Positions 7,463 to 16,478 of a stretch of DNA of 64,000 nucleotides are shown here, piece by piece (within the stretch, counting starts at the first letter, position 1; each line of letters starts with the position of its first letter). The stretch spans positions 1,798,001-1,862,000 of the forward strand of contig NZ_CP150144.1 of the NCBI RefSeq assembly GCF_037963145.1, in the 5' to 3' direction. A model generated the notes under the pieces. That model ran no database searches, had not been told where the DNA came from, and worked only from the letters and a program-made list of their open reading frames with translations. Origin of the DNA: Oceanobacillus sp. FSL K6-2867 (GTDB lineage: Bacteria; Bacillota; Bacilli; Bacillales; Amphibacillaceae). The translations under genes and the position numbers were made by a program.

Positions 7463-9265
7463 TTACTCCACCGTCACACTCTTAGCTAAATTCCTCGGCT
7501 TATCAACATCACAGCCGCGATGAAGAGCAGCGTAATAAGCTAATAATTGCATTGGAATTACACTGACAAGCGGTGTTAAGAGCTCATTCACATGTGGCAG
7601 CACAAAGCTATCTTCGTCTTCTTCTAAGCCTTTCATGCTGATGATCATTGCGTTTGCACCACGGGCAACTACTTCCTGCACATTACTGCGAATCGAGTAA
7701 TTCACATTTTCTTGTGTAGCAAGTGCGATTACCGGAGTTCCCTCTTCGATAAGGGCGATCGTTCCATGTTTCAACTCTCCACCAGCAAATCCTTCTGCTT
7801 GGATATAGGAGATTTCTTTCAGCTTCAACGCAGCTTCTAATGAAACATTGTAGTCACCACTTCTGCCAATAAAGAAGGCATTACGAGTTGTTTCAAAGTA
7901 ATCTCTTGCTAATTGTTCAATTTCTTCCTTCTGACCTGTTAGAGTTTCCATTGCTGTTGCAACAATAGCAAGCTCTTGTAATGGGTCGAAGTCCAACTTG
8001 ATTCCTTTTACATTTGCTGTATCAACTGCCAAAATAGCAAGTACTGCAATTTGAGCAGTGTAGGCTTTTGTTGACGCTACAGCAATTTCGGGACCTGCAT
8101 ATAAATGCAATGTATGGTCCGCTTCACGAGAAAGGGTGGATCCTGGCACATTTGTAATGGTTAATGCCGGGTGGCCCATTTCTTTTATTTTAACTAAAAC
8201 GGCACGGCTATCAGCTGTTTCACCACTTTGTGAGATAAATACAAATAGTGGTTTCTCGGATAACAATGGTGTATTATATGAAAATTCACTTGCAACATGA
8301 ACTTCCACTGGAATGTTTGCTAGCTTCTCAATGAGTTCTTTTCCAACTAAGCCTGCATGGTAGCTTGTGCCCGCCGCAATAATATAAATGCGGTCGGCCG
8401 CTTTCATTGCACTGCGGATATCTGCATCAAGCTTCAGTTCATTGTTTTCATTTTGATAGTTCTTGATGATGTTACGCATCACAATTGGCTGCTCATCGAT
8501 TTCCTTCAACATGTAATGGGCATACGTGCCCTTCTCTGTATCACTTGCATCAATTTCAGCAGTGTAGGCTTTGCGTTCCACAACAGAACCTTCCAGTGTT
8601 TGCACTTCAACAAAGTTGCGATTTACAAGTACAATTTCTTTATCAAAAATTTCAAGGTATTGGTCTGTTTCCTTTAATGTTGCCATAGCGTCGCTTGCAA
8701 CAAGATTAAATCCATCTCCTAAACCAACTAAAAGCGGACTTTTGTTTTTGGAAACATACAGTGTCTCGTGATCCTCTACGTCGATTAGACCAATCGCATA
8801 AGAACCTTTTAATAAACGCATCGCTTCACGAAATGCCTCAACCGTATCCTGATGTTTTTGATAAAGCTTATCAATCAATTGTACAACTACTTCTGTATCC
8901 GTATCACTTACAAAACTAACATCTTGAAGGTATTCTTTTTTCAGATCATTGTAGTTTTCAATAACTCCATTATGAACAAGGGTAAATCTGCCTGACCCAC
9001 TTTGATGTGGGTGTGCGTTCGTGATGCTTGGCACACCATGTGTTGCCCATCTTGTGTGGCCAATTCCCATTGTTGCTTCAATAGAGCTATCCACACGTTC
9101 ACGCAGTGCCGCAATACGGCCTTTTACCTTGGTCAGGTTAATTCCTTCTTCATTCAGGATAGCAATACCAGCAGAGTCATATCCTCTGTATTCCAGCTTT
9201 TCCAGTCCGTTTAATAAAACTTCTTTCGTATCATTTTGTCCGATATATCCTACAATTCCGCACAT
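7463..9265 (-). CDS. glmS: Glutamine--fructose-6-phosphate aminotransferase (isomerizing)
   Basis: GlmS makes glucosamine-6-phosphate from fructose-6-phosphate and glutamine, the first step toward UDP-GlcNAc for peptidoglycan. The 600-residue protein starts MCGIVGYIG with the N-terminal nucleophile Cys2 of the glutaminase domain (about 1-230). Two SIS sugar-isomerase domains follow ([13 protein letters not shown] near 350; [11 protein letters not shown] at the C-terminus). Length is canonical. Its leader contains a glmS ribozyme. The usual Bacillus order glmM-glmS is broken here by about 7 kb of inserted genes, so glmS has its own promoter near 9609-9637. Confidence 0.97.
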   Translation of the reverse strand: MCGIVGYIGQNDTKEVLLNGLEKLEYRGYDSAGIAILNEEGINLTKVKGRIAALRERVDSSIEATMGIGHTRWATHGVPSITNAHPHQSGSGRFTLVHNGVIENYNDLKKEYLQDVSFVSDTDTEVVVQLIDKLYQKHQDTVEAFREAMRLLKGSYAIGLIDVEDHETLYVSKNKSPLLVGLGDGFNLVASDAMATLKETDQYLEIFDKEIVLVNRNFVEVQTLEGSVVERKAYTAEIDASDTEKGTYAHYMLKEIDEQPIVMRNIIKNYQNENNELKLDADIRSAMKAADRIYIIAAGTSYHAGLVGKELIEKLANIPVEVHVASEFSYNTPLLSEKPLFVFISQSGETADSRAVLVKIKEMGHPALTITNVPGSTLSREADHTLHLYAGPEIAVASTKAYTAQIAVLAILAVDTANVKGIKLDFDPLQELAIVATAMETLTGQKEEIEQLARDYFETTRNAFFIGRSGDYNVSLEAALKLKEISYIQAEGFAGGELKHGTIALIEEGTPVIALATQENVNYSIRSNVQEVVARGANAMIISMKGLEEDEDSFVLPHVNELLTPLVSVIPMQLLAYYAALHRGCDVDKPRNLAKSVTVE

Positions 9266-9344
9266 AATGTTGTCCTCCTAAAATAAGGGGCAGACAAAAC
9301 GAACCTGTTTATTTGCTGTACAAGGGGCGTCTTTCTACCCCTCT

Positions 9345-9535
9345 CTCGTGTATTTTATAGTGGACACCTTGCTTTACCCTTTTGTCCAATAAGTCGCCTC
9401 ATTGTTTTAGAGATAAAGCGATACGATTGAGATGTGCAACCGGGAGGCACCCGCCGAAACTTCGATAACCTCCAACCTCGTCAACTATTTTTCTTCATCG
9501 TCCCGAAAAATAGTCCTGGCGCTTTTTATTCCTTC
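9345..9535 (-). ncRNA. glmS ribozyme/riboswitch
   Basis: The leader RNA carries the conserved core: GCGCCAGGACU at the 5' side, GUUGACGAGGUUGGAGGUUA, CGGCGGGUGCCUCCCGGUU, and the distal GGACAAAAGGGUAAAGCAAG with GGUGUCC. In known glmS ribozymes glucosamine-6-phosphate acts as cofactor for cleavage just 5' of GCGCC; here that falls between 9523 and 9522. Cleavage would destabilise the mRNA when the product is abundant. Confidence 0.93.
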
Positions 9536-9608
9536 TGTAACCTCTATGCTCCTTTCTATAGTTGAGTGATTTGTTCTGCTTGGATAAAATCCAAAAGAAC
9601 ACTCTTCA

Positions 9609-9637
9609 TTTTAACTGAAACTATTAACTTTGGTCAA
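9609..9637 (-). promoter_or_regulatory. Candidate sigma-A promoter of glmS
   Basis: TTGACC (9637-9632) and TTAAAA (9614-9609) are separated by 17 bp, about 85 bp upstream of the ribozyme cleavage site. Confidence 0.55.
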
Positions 9638-9818
9638 TACTTCCCCTCCAAATTTTAAGAAGGAGTTATTGATTAGCTTATGTTGGTGGGTGTAATAAAG
9701 TTCCTTACTGCTTTATTTTGTTCGAAAAGCAATACATAATCCATGCAATTTTTAAATTAGAGAATTAACCTCATTATTCGTTATAATAAAAACATAATGA
9801 AAAACAGGAGATTTGTGG

Positions 9819-10346
9819 ATGGAAATATTAATTGAAAAATTAAAAGCTACGGACGCTGACGCTTTATTCAGATTTGAACTGGATAACAGAGATTACTTTG
9901 AGAAAACAGTACCCTCTAGAGGTGACGACTATTATAAGCCAGAGGTTTTTAAAAGTAATCATAAAGCATTACTGGAAGAACAAACACGGGGCAATTCGCA
10001 TTTTTACCTAATAAAAGATCAGTATCATGTGATTCTTGGCAGGATTAATCTAGTCGATATTGACGCGGCTCAAAAAGAAACTCATCTAGGTTACCGTGTG
10101 GGCAAAAACTATACTGGCAAAGGTGTTGCTAAAAAAGCATTGCAATTATTATTAGAAAACGTCGCGGACAATCAGAATATCCAACAGATTCACGCCAAAA
10201 CAACAACCAATAATGTGGCATCTAGAGTGATTTTAGAGAAAAGTGGATTTGCTTATATAGGGTCCGACGAAGCAATGTTTGAAATAAATAGCCAGAAGCT
10301 AACGTTTGTTTATTATAAATGGACAAATAAAAACTTCTCTTGCTAA
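9819..10346 (+). CDS. GNAT family N-acetyltransferase (RimJ/RimL-type)
   Basis: 175 residues with the GNAT fold: N-terminal MEILIEKLKATDADALFRFE, beta-4 HVILGRINLVDI, and the acetyl-CoA-binding motif A HLGYRVGKNYTGKGVAKKAL (R-x-x-G-x-G/A type). The closing NNVASRVILEKSGFAYIGSD is typical of ribosomal-protein/amino-acid acetyltransferases. The ATG at 9819, 8 bp after AGGAG, is chosen over the upstream TTG at 9813, which would sit only 2 bp from the ribosome site. It converges with the S9 peptidase gene and shares its terminator. The acceptor substrate is unknown. Confidence 0.85.
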   Translation: MEILIEKLKATDADALFRFELDNRDYFEKTVPSRGDDYYKPEVFKSNHKALLEEQTRGNSHFYLIKDQYHVILGRINLVDIDAAQKETHLGYRVGKNYTGKGVAKKALQLLLENVADNQNIQQIHAKTTTNNVASRVILEKSGFAYIGSDEAMFEINSQKLTFVYYKWTNKNFSC

Positions 10347-10374
10347 CCAAAGCACATAGGTTAACAAGAGAAGT
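10333..10374. terminator. Bidirectional terminator between GNAT and S9 peptidase genes
   Basis: ACTTCTCTTGCTAACC (10333-10348) pairs with GGTTAACAAGAGAAGT (10359-10374). The upstream arm overlaps the GNAT stop codon, so the two convergent genes share one compact hairpin. Confidence 0.75.
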
Positions 10375-10389
10375 AAATAGCATGTCGTT

Positions 10390-12177
10390 TTACCCTTGAT
10401 GCTTCTCCATAAATTCCAGCATAAGGCTATATACTTTAATTTCATTTTCTTTTTTCGAGAAGCCATGACCTTCATCCTCAAGCACGAGGTATTCGACTTC
10501 ACGTCCTTTTGCTTCTAGTTTGGCAACGATTTGATCCGATTCTTCTTTCACAACACGCGGATCCTTTGCCCCTTGGATAACAAGCATTGGCTTTGTCATC
10601 GCATCGAGATAGGTAACAGGTGAATCTTTAATAAAACGCTCTTTATCACGTTCTGGGTCACCAAGCCAGCGATCCATAATTGGTTTCCAGTGTGGTGGAA
10701 CAGATTTTACAAACGTAAACAAATCCGATGGTCCAAAAATATCGATGACTGCTTTGAAATATTCCGGATGGCGTCCATGCAGTAGCAGCGCCATATATCC
10801 ACCATAACTTCCACCTACAAGAAACAGTTTTTCCCGGTCTGCAATACCATTTTCAAACAGCCACTCAATCCCTGCAACATTATCCAACCGTGGTCCTTCT
10901 CCCCAATCCTGCTCCACCAATTTAACAAAAGAAGAACCATAACCTGTGCTTCCACGGAAGTTCGGCGCAAAGATTGTATAGCCGCGGTTTAAAAAGCTTT
11001 GAAACATCGCACGGAACATCTTGCGTTCGGATGCTTGTGGGCCGCCATGCGGCCAAAAAATCGTGTAACCATTATCGTTTTCTGGTTTTGCTTTAAAAAG
11101 CAGTGATTCAATTTCCATCCCATCAAAGGATTTATACGATATTACCTCTGGCTCTATCATGTCATCTCTGTTAATTCCGAGCACTCGATTATCTGTCAGC
11201 TGCTTCCAATCCTTTCCGTCCTTTGAGGTAAAAATATTGAATGGAAGTGTTGCGCTTCTCCCTAAAACATAAAGATTGCCCGATTTAGCCACATGCACTT
11301 TTTCAATTATATCGACTGGCAAAGCTAATTTCTCAAGCTGTTCCGTATCAGGGTTAAATCGGTAAAACAGATCCTCTACTCCCTTTTCTGTCAGGAAATA
11401 AAACACTTTATTTTCTTTATCCCATTTTATAGCGATGCTTTCCTTTTCGATGGAAAAGACAGGGGAAAATGTTTTGGTTTTTAAATCAAATTTAGCAAGG
11501 TAATTATACTCACTATCATAATTGGTCACGAAATAAACAGTCTGGTCATCCGTAAAAACAGGACTGAAAACAACATGTACTTTCTCTTGATCAGGCGTTA
11601 AATAATGCGTTTCATTGCCTTTCTTCAAAAATGCAGTTACATATGTATTAGCAAACATACGCGTATAAACGAAAGCATCCTCATCGTTCGAAACTGCAGC
11701 TAAATATGTTGGCGAAACCTCTCCTGCATTCAGCAATGTATCAGAATTATCCTTCAGATTACGTACACGTGCATTTAAAAATGATGGATTCCCTTCAGAA
11801 GTCATATAATAGACTCGTTCGCCATCCTCACTCAAATGACAGTAGAAATACTTCTCGTTTATGTCGCCAGTTATTAAAGGTTGTGGAAGTCCACCCTCAC
11901 TTGGAATAGCATAGATCTGATAATTCTCATCCCCATCCCTATCATAGCCAGCTAACACGTAACGATTTTCTGGATCAAATTTGATAAAATTGGTCGATTC
12001 CTCATGATGTGCAAATAAATAAGGAGATGTATTTGGCAAATCAATCGCCCATAAATTAACTTTTCCATTTAAATTAGAACTAAAAATAAGCCGCTTCTCA
12101 TCACTGCTTACAGTAAAATCATAAATATTGGACGTACGAAAAAACTGCTCCACTTTCGGTTTAGGAAATTGAATCAT
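10390..12177 (-). CDS. S9 family peptidase (prolyl oligopeptidase/acylaminoacyl peptidase type)
   Basis: 595 residues in two parts. An N-terminal beta-propeller (about 1-340) has repeated blade motifs such as KRLIFSSNLNGKVNLWAID. A C-terminal alpha/beta-hydrolase (about 345-595) contains the oxyanion HGGP, the nucleophile Ser in GGSYGGYMALL, the Asp in QGAKDPRV and the His in EDEGHGF, a complete triad. No signal peptide is seen, so it is probably cytosolic and trims short peptides. The ATG at 12177 is chosen because GAGGAGGAGAAGG directly precedes it; the ORF is open 15 bp further upstream. Confidence 0.9.
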   Translation of the reverse strand: MIQFPKPKVEQFFRTSNIYDFTVSSDEKRLIFSSNLNGKVNLWAIDLPNTSPYLFAHHEESTNFIKFDPENRYVLAGYDRDGDENYQIYAIPSEGGLPQPLITGDINEKYFYCHLSEDGERVYYMTSEGNPSFLNARVRNLKDNSDTLLNAGEVSPTYLAAVSNDEDAFVYTRMFANTYVTAFLKKGNETHYLTPDQEKVHVVFSPVFTDDQTVYFVTNYDSEYNYLAKFDLKTKTFSPVFSIEKESIAIKWDKENKVFYFLTEKGVEDLFYRFNPDTEQLEKLALPVDIIEKVHVAKSGNLYVLGRSATLPFNIFTSKDGKDWKQLTDNRVLGINRDDMIEPEVISYKSFDGMEIESLLFKAKPENDNGYTIFWPHGGPQASERKMFRAMFQSFLNRGYTIFAPNFRGSTGYGSSFVKLVEQDWGEGPRLDNVAGIEWLFENGIADREKLFLVGGSYGGYMALLLHGRHPEYFKAVIDIFGPSDLFTFVKSVPPHWKPIMDRWLGDPERDKERFIKDSPVTYLDAMTKPMLVIQGAKDPRVVKEESDQIVAKLEAKGREVEYLVLEDEGHGFSKKENEIKVYSLMLEFMEKHQG

Positions 12178-12365
12178 CCTTCTCCTCCTCAATTTTGGCT
12201 CATTTTATTCTGAAAACACATAAAATAATGGATATTTTTATTATAAACGATTTATTGCTTTACCGTAAACGTTTGTAGTTAAGTTTTATTGTACCAAATT
12301 CAATAATCGCTAAGAAACAATAGTTGAATATCGATTCAGATTTGAGGATGAATTGGTACAAGATG

Positions 12366-12402
12366 AAAAAAATGAGCCTGGGTCAACCACCAAGCTCATT
12401 TC
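12366..12402 (-). terminator. Terminator of the hss-hrt block
   Basis: AAATGAGCTTGG / CCAGGCTCATTT on the minus strand form a 12-bp stem with one G-U pair and an 8-nt loop, followed directly by a T-run. It is about 10 bp after the hrtA stop. Confidence 0.85.
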
Positions 12403-12412
12403 CTTTTCCAAC

Positions 12413-13072
12413 CTATTCTTCTAACCGACCATCTCGAATCGTAACGACCCGGTCACATAAATCGAGTACTCTTTCATCATGGGTCACCATAATTCCCGAC
12501 TTTCTTCGTGATTTGATTTCATTTGCCAGAGTTTCCACAACGTCCCTCCCCCGCTTTGAATCTAGGCTTGCGGTTGGCTCATCTGCAAGAATAAGCTTAG
12601 GATTATTGGTGAGCGCCCTTGCTATGGCTACCCGTTGTCTTTCTCCTCCTGAAAGCTCATTTGGGTAATTGGCGGCTCGATGGGCTAAACCAAAATGTCT
12701 CAACAGCGCAGCTTCATTTGCTTTGTTTTTCTGTTTGGCTAGCTTATTAATAACATTTAATTGATCTTTCACCTTTAAATAAGGTATTAAATTTGCTGCT
12801 TGAAAGACAAACCCTATTTTCTCTAATCTTCGAGCAGTGATTTGTTTCGATGATAAGTCTGCTAAATTTTCTCCATCAAGCAGAACAGTTCCACTGCTTG
12901 GAGATAAAAGCGCACCCGCTATGGATAACATCGTACTTTTACCAGAGCCAGATGGGCCAATGATTGCAAGAAATTCTCCTTCCTTTACCTCCAAAGAGAT
13001 TGAATCCAATGCTTTAAACGGTTTCGGACCATCCTGATATACCTTTGATACATTATCCATTACGATTGTCAT
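12413..13072 (-). CDS. hrtA: ABC transporter ATPase, HrtA-like haem exporter subunit
   Basis: 219-residue ABC ATPase with Walker A GPSGSGKST (39-47), signature LSGGERQRVAIARAL and Walker B LILADEPTASLD. It is the size and type of the MacB/LolD-like ATPases that pair with an FtsX permease. The start ATG overlaps the hrtB stop (ATGA), so the two are translationally coupled. Together with the HssRS-like pair upstream it matches the staphylococcal HrtAB system that removes haem from the membrane. The name rests on locus architecture; a generic lipoprotein- or peptide-type exporter is the alternative. Confidence 0.8.
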   Translation of the reverse strand: MTIVMDNVSKVYQDGPKPFKALDSISLEVKEGEFLAIIGPSGSGKSTMLSIAGALLSPSSGTVLLDGENLADLSSKQITARRLEKIGFVFQAANLIPYLKVKDQLNVINKLAKQKNKANEAALLRHFGLAHRAANYPNELSGGERQRVAIARALTNNPKLILADEPTASLDSKRGRDVVETLANEIKSRRKSGIMVTHDERVLDLCDRVVTIRDGRLEE

Positions 13073-14133
13073 TTCCCTGCCCCCTCTATTGCCTCAATTG
13101 GATCAATTTTAACGATTTGGATGAGCGAGAGAAATGCGCCAATAATCGAAACGAACAATATAAGAATAGAAGTCTGCATCATTCCTTCCGCTGTTAATAA
13201 AAATGGCATTCCCTCTGGTAAAATCGCAGCTATCCCGAGCGTTAGTCCACTAGCAATACCGATACATAAGACAGAAATGAGTACAACTTGCCCTACTAAA
13301 TTTTGTAAAAGATACAACGTTTTGGCACCTAATGCTTTCAGAACCCCGAATTGATCCCGCTTCTGCAATGTAATGACATAGAAAAACGCAGCTAGAACAA
13401 ATGCCGTAATCACAAACAGAAAGACAATCATCATATTTAAGGAGGCTTGTTCCTGTGAGTAGCTCGGTATTCCTTTTAGAGCTTCCTCGCTCGTCACCAT
13501 ATCAAATGAGTTACCTATGGCATTTCTGATTTCCCCGGCACGGGCTTCATCAATACGAATCGTAATGGCATTGATCGTTTCATTTTCTCCACCATCTGCA
13601 AAGACAACCGGTGTATGACTATAGCGCTGGCTATTTGTAAACCCTGCAACCGCCAACTCACTTTCTTCCCCAAATACTAGCCTATCACCGATTTTAATAC
13701 CTTCCCGCTGTAAGGATGCATCCACAATTACTTCATCTTGTTGCTGAATGGAGTTTCCTTCACGGACAGGCGGCAAGAGCATGCCATCTGATTCTGTCAC
13801 AAATAAAGCTACATCCTCATTCTGATCAGTCCCATTAACAGAAGCATTCATCATCCGAATCGAAAGCGAATTCGCTTGTTCAACACCTTCAATTTGTGCG
13901 ATTTCATCTAAATTTTTACTAGAAATAAACGACTTTGTCATCTCAAGCTCAGCACCGGCATCCATTACAATATAATCTACCTCCAGGTTTTGAATAGCCG
14001 ATGCATTATCTGCAGATAGCCCTTTTGCTAATCCGGAAATAATAAAAATCAGACTAGCAATTAATATAATAATTAAACCGATTAAGGCATATCGAATTTT
14101 TCCATGAGCTAATTCCCGTATAGTTAGAAACAT
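13069..14133 (-). CDS. hrtB: FtsX-family ABC permease, HrtB-like
   Basis: 354 residues from the ATG at 14133, which has GAGGAG 9 bp upstream; an upstream in-frame start at 14166 lacks a site. Topology is that of HrtB/MacB: one N-terminal helix (about 15-38), a long extracellular domain, then three C-terminal helices (about 230-350) of FtsX type. In HrtAB the permease takes haem from the outer leaflet of the membrane. A direct-repeat operator lies directly upstream, giving hrtBA its own inducible promoter separate from hssRS read-through. Confidence 0.82.
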   Translation of the reverse strand: MFLTIRELAHGKIRYALIGLIIILIASLIFIISGLAKGLSADNASAIQNLEVDYIVMDAGAELEMTKSFISSKNLDEIAQIEGVEQANSLSIRMMNASVNGTDQNEDVALFVTESDGMLLPPVREGNSIQQQDEVIVDASLQREGIKIGDRLVFGEESELAVAGFTNSQRYSHTPVVFADGGENETINAITIRIDEARAGEIRNAIGNSFDMVTSEEALKGIPSYSQEQASLNMMIVFLFVITAFVLAAFFYVITLQKRDQFGVLKALGAKTLYLLQNLVGQVVLISVLCIGIASGLTLGIAAILPEGMPFLLTAEGMMQTSILILFVSIIGAFLSLIQIVKIDPIEAIEGAGK

Positions 14134-14178
14134 CCTGTTCACTCCTCTATTTATTTCATATTTCAAGCATACATAAGG

Positions 14179-14198
14179 AATATGAACAGAGGATGAAC
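14179..14198 (-). promoter_or_regulatory. HssR-type direct-repeat box upstream of hrtBA
   Basis: On the minus strand GTTCATCCT and GTTCATATT occur as a direct repeat with an 11-bp period (14198-14190 and 14187-14179). It lies between the hssS stop and hrtB. Staphylococcal HssR binds a direct repeat of this kind in front of hrtAB, so this is the likely binding site for the response regulator encoded here. Confidence 0.7.
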
Positions 14199-14204
14199 AA
14201 ATGA

Positions 14205-15584
14205 TTACTTCTGAGGAAGCGATACGATAAATGCAGAACCTTTTCCAAGCTCACTTTCTGCCATAATTGTTCCACCATGCAATTCAATAATTTTCTTTAC
14301 AATCGAAAGACCTAATCCAGTACTGTCCTCCGTTCTTGTTCTCGCTTTGTCAGCTTTATAAAAGCGTTCGAAAAGCTGTGGTAAATCGGTCTCGCTAATA
14401 CCAATGCCTGTATCCTTTACCGTTATTTGCGCATATGATTTGACCGTTGCTGTGTGAATCGATAGTTTTCCACTTGGCTCCGTATAACGAATCGCATTGG
14501 CAATTAAATTTACCCAAACCTGCTGCAAGAGCTTTGGATCACCTATAACTGTAGTTGGATGGGTATCTATTTCGATCGCAATTTGTTTTTCCCGCCATTG
14601 CCACTCCATCATAAAAACTACTTCCCTCAGCTGCTCAGAAATATCAAACTGAATAAAATCATTGATGTTCACTTCACTATCTAAATTAGATAAGGTAAGA
14701 AGCTGTTTACTCAATGCAGATAATCGCTTGCTTTCATTTTCAATAATAGCCAAATAACGCTGCTGCTCTGCCTCAGACATATCCTCTTCTTGCAAGGCCT
14801 GTGAAAATCCTTGAATTGATGTGAGCGGCGATTGAATTTCATGTGAAACATTCGATACAAACTCTTGACGCTTTTCTTCTGTTTTGGCTAAGCTACTGCT
14901 CATCGTTGAAAAATCACTCGCCAGTCTTCCTATCTCATCCTTGCGATTAACGTCAAGCTTTAGATGATAATTTCCAGCAGCAATCTTTCTCGTTGCTTCA
15001 GTCAATGTTTTAATTGGTTTTACAATAAAACGAGTGCTTGCTAATACTAATAGAAAGCTGAACAGCAATGCTAAAACAAGTAAGACAGCTAAAAATATCC
15101 GCATTTCCCCAAATTGCTGAATGGAATTAGGTCTGACAAATAATGCATGGGTTTTCCCACTTATCTGTACCGGAACACCTATTGTATTTTTCACCTCATT
15201 GTCAAAGAATCCTGTTACAAAGGGCTTCCATGGATAATTTGCAATTCCATGATAGATTTCTCCCCGTAATACTTTCTCGATATCTCTTTGGTCCATCTCT
15301 TCTGATGAAAAAGGATTACCAAAGGTTTCTGCAATACCTGTGTCCCTAACGAGGTAAAACGTGTAGCCTAAATCTGTCATTGCTGTTAAATAGTCCGAAA
15401 TCGACTGATTTGGATTTTCCTCAAATAGTTCTACAATATTTTTGGCAATATGAGTAACTTTTTCATCATTATCCGGCTTTAAAAAATGCTGATAGTAAAT
15501 ATTTGTTACAGCAAATGCGATCAGGGCACTTGCAATCATAATTACCATTGTCATTACAATAATCCTTACGTAGAGCGTTCGCAT
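14205..15584 (-). CDS. hssS: Sensor histidine kinase, HssS-like (haem sensing)
   Basis: 459-residue membrane kinase: helix 1 (about 8-30), an extracellular loop, helix 2 (about 162-183), HAMP (about 185-238), HisKA with phospho-acceptor His248 in SNVSHEIQSPL, and HATPase_c with N-box NLIANAIRY and G-boxes DTGIGIS and GLGLSIVKK. The start (RTLYVRI), the IYYQHFLKPDND membrane-exit segment and FVTGFFDN in the sensor loop look like staphylococcal HssS, as I recall it. Length also agrees. It is 18 bp downstream of hssR and presumably responds to excess haem. Confidence 0.85.
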   Translation of the reverse strand: MRTLYVRIIVMTMVIMIASALIAFAVTNIYYQHFLKPDNDEKVTHIAKNIVELFEENPNQSISDYLTAMTDLGYTFYLVRDTGIAETFGNPFSSEEMDQRDIEKVLRGEIYHGIANYPWKPFVTGFFDNEVKNTIGVPVQISGKTHALFVRPNSIQQFGEMRIFLAVLLVLALLFSFLLVLASTRFIVKPIKTLTEATRKIAAGNYHLKLDVNRKDEIGRLASDFSTMSSSLAKTEEKRQEFVSNVSHEIQSPLTSIQGFSQALQEEDMSEAEQQRYLAIIENESKRLSALSKQLLTLSNLDSEVNINDFIQFDISEQLREVVFMMEWQWREKQIAIEIDTHPTTVIGDPKLLQQVWVNLIANAIRYTEPSGKLSIHTATVKSYAQITVKDTGIGISETDLPQLFERFYKADKARTRTEDSTGLGLSIVKKIIELHGGTIMAESELGKGSAFIVSLPQK

Positions 15585-15602
15585 CGTTGCTCCTCCAACT
15601 CT

Positions 15603-16277
15603 CTAATTAACTTCTAGTTTATATCCTAATCCCCGAACTGTTTGAATTGAAAAATCAGCTTCCACAGTTGAGAAACGCTCACGAAGCCGCTTAATATGTA
15701 CATCAACCGTTCGGTCATTTCCTTCATAATCATTTCCCCAAATCAGCTGAATTAATTGCTCCCGGGAAAATATTCGATTTGGATAACTCGCTAATTGTGC
15801 AAACAGTTCGAATTCCTTTAAAGGTAAAATCATTGTTTTATCATTTAACTGCACTTCATAGCTTTTCCGATTAATTACGGTTGTCTTCCCAATTCGAATT
15901 ACCTCTTCATTGGTAATTTGGAACCGTCTTAGTAACGCTTTAACCCGGAACAGTACTTCTTTTGGCTCAAATGGCTTTACAATATAATCATCCGTCCCAG
16001 CCATATAAGCCTTTTCTTTATCTGAAATCCCATCCTTTGCCGTAAGCATGAGCACAGGAATATCATAATCATGACGTACCTCTTCACACAGCTGATAGCC
16101 ATCCAGATTCGGCATCATAATATCAACAATAGCTAAATGCACATTGCTTTCTTCTAATTGCTGTAATGCATCTTGTCCATCGACAGCCTCTATCGTCTTA
16201 TAACCATCCTTTTGCAAATAAAAACGAAGCAACTCACGAATATGCGGATCATCATCAACAATCAAAATCGTAATCAT
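15603..16277 (-). CDS. hssR: OmpR-family response regulator, HssR-like
   Basis: 224 residues: a receiver domain with phospho-acceptor Asp52 (AIVDIMMPNLDG), acidic pocket DDD near 8-10 and a Lys in the VKPFEPKE loop, then a winged-helix effector domain (RIFSREQLIQLIWG, ERTVDVHIKRLR-like NDRTVDVHIKRLRERF). Length and sequence pattern fit HssR, the activator of hrtAB. First gene of hssR-hssS-hrtB-hrtA, all in one direction, whereas the staphylococcal arrangement is divergent. The predicted DNA site is the direct repeat at 14179-14198. Confidence 0.86.
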   Translation of the reverse strand: MITILIVDDDPHIRELLRFYLQKDGYKTIEAVDGQDALQQLEESNVHLAIVDIMMPNLDGYQLCEEVRHDYDIPVLMLTAKDGISDKEKAYMAGTDDYIVKPFEPKEVLFRVKALLRRFQITNEEVIRIGKTTVINRKSYEVQLNDKTMILPLKEFELFAQLASYPNRIFSREQLIQLIWGNDYEGNDRTVDVHIKRLRERFSTVEADFSIQTVRGLGYKLEVN

Positions 16278-16443
16278 CTTTCCCGGACCTCCTAATTTGT
16301 ACTAACTTTACCATAACATAATCAGTTTGGTGATACATTTAAGCTTTACTTAGTGGAGGGCTCCTTCTTATGCAGGTTTGCTCGTTACTTTTGAACTTCA
16401 GCAAATTTGGAGCAAACTTCAGCATTTACACATATACGCACAA

Positions 16444-16472
16444 AAAAACTGCCCTCACAAGAAAGCAGTTCT
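16444..16472 (-). terminator. Terminator downstream of glmM
   Basis: AACTGC/GCAGTT form the outer stem around a 12-nt loop on the minus strand, followed by TTTTTTTG. It ends the cdaA-cdaR-glmM operon rather than letting it run into a neighbouring glmS. Confidence 0.7.
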
Positions 16473-16478
16473 TAATAA

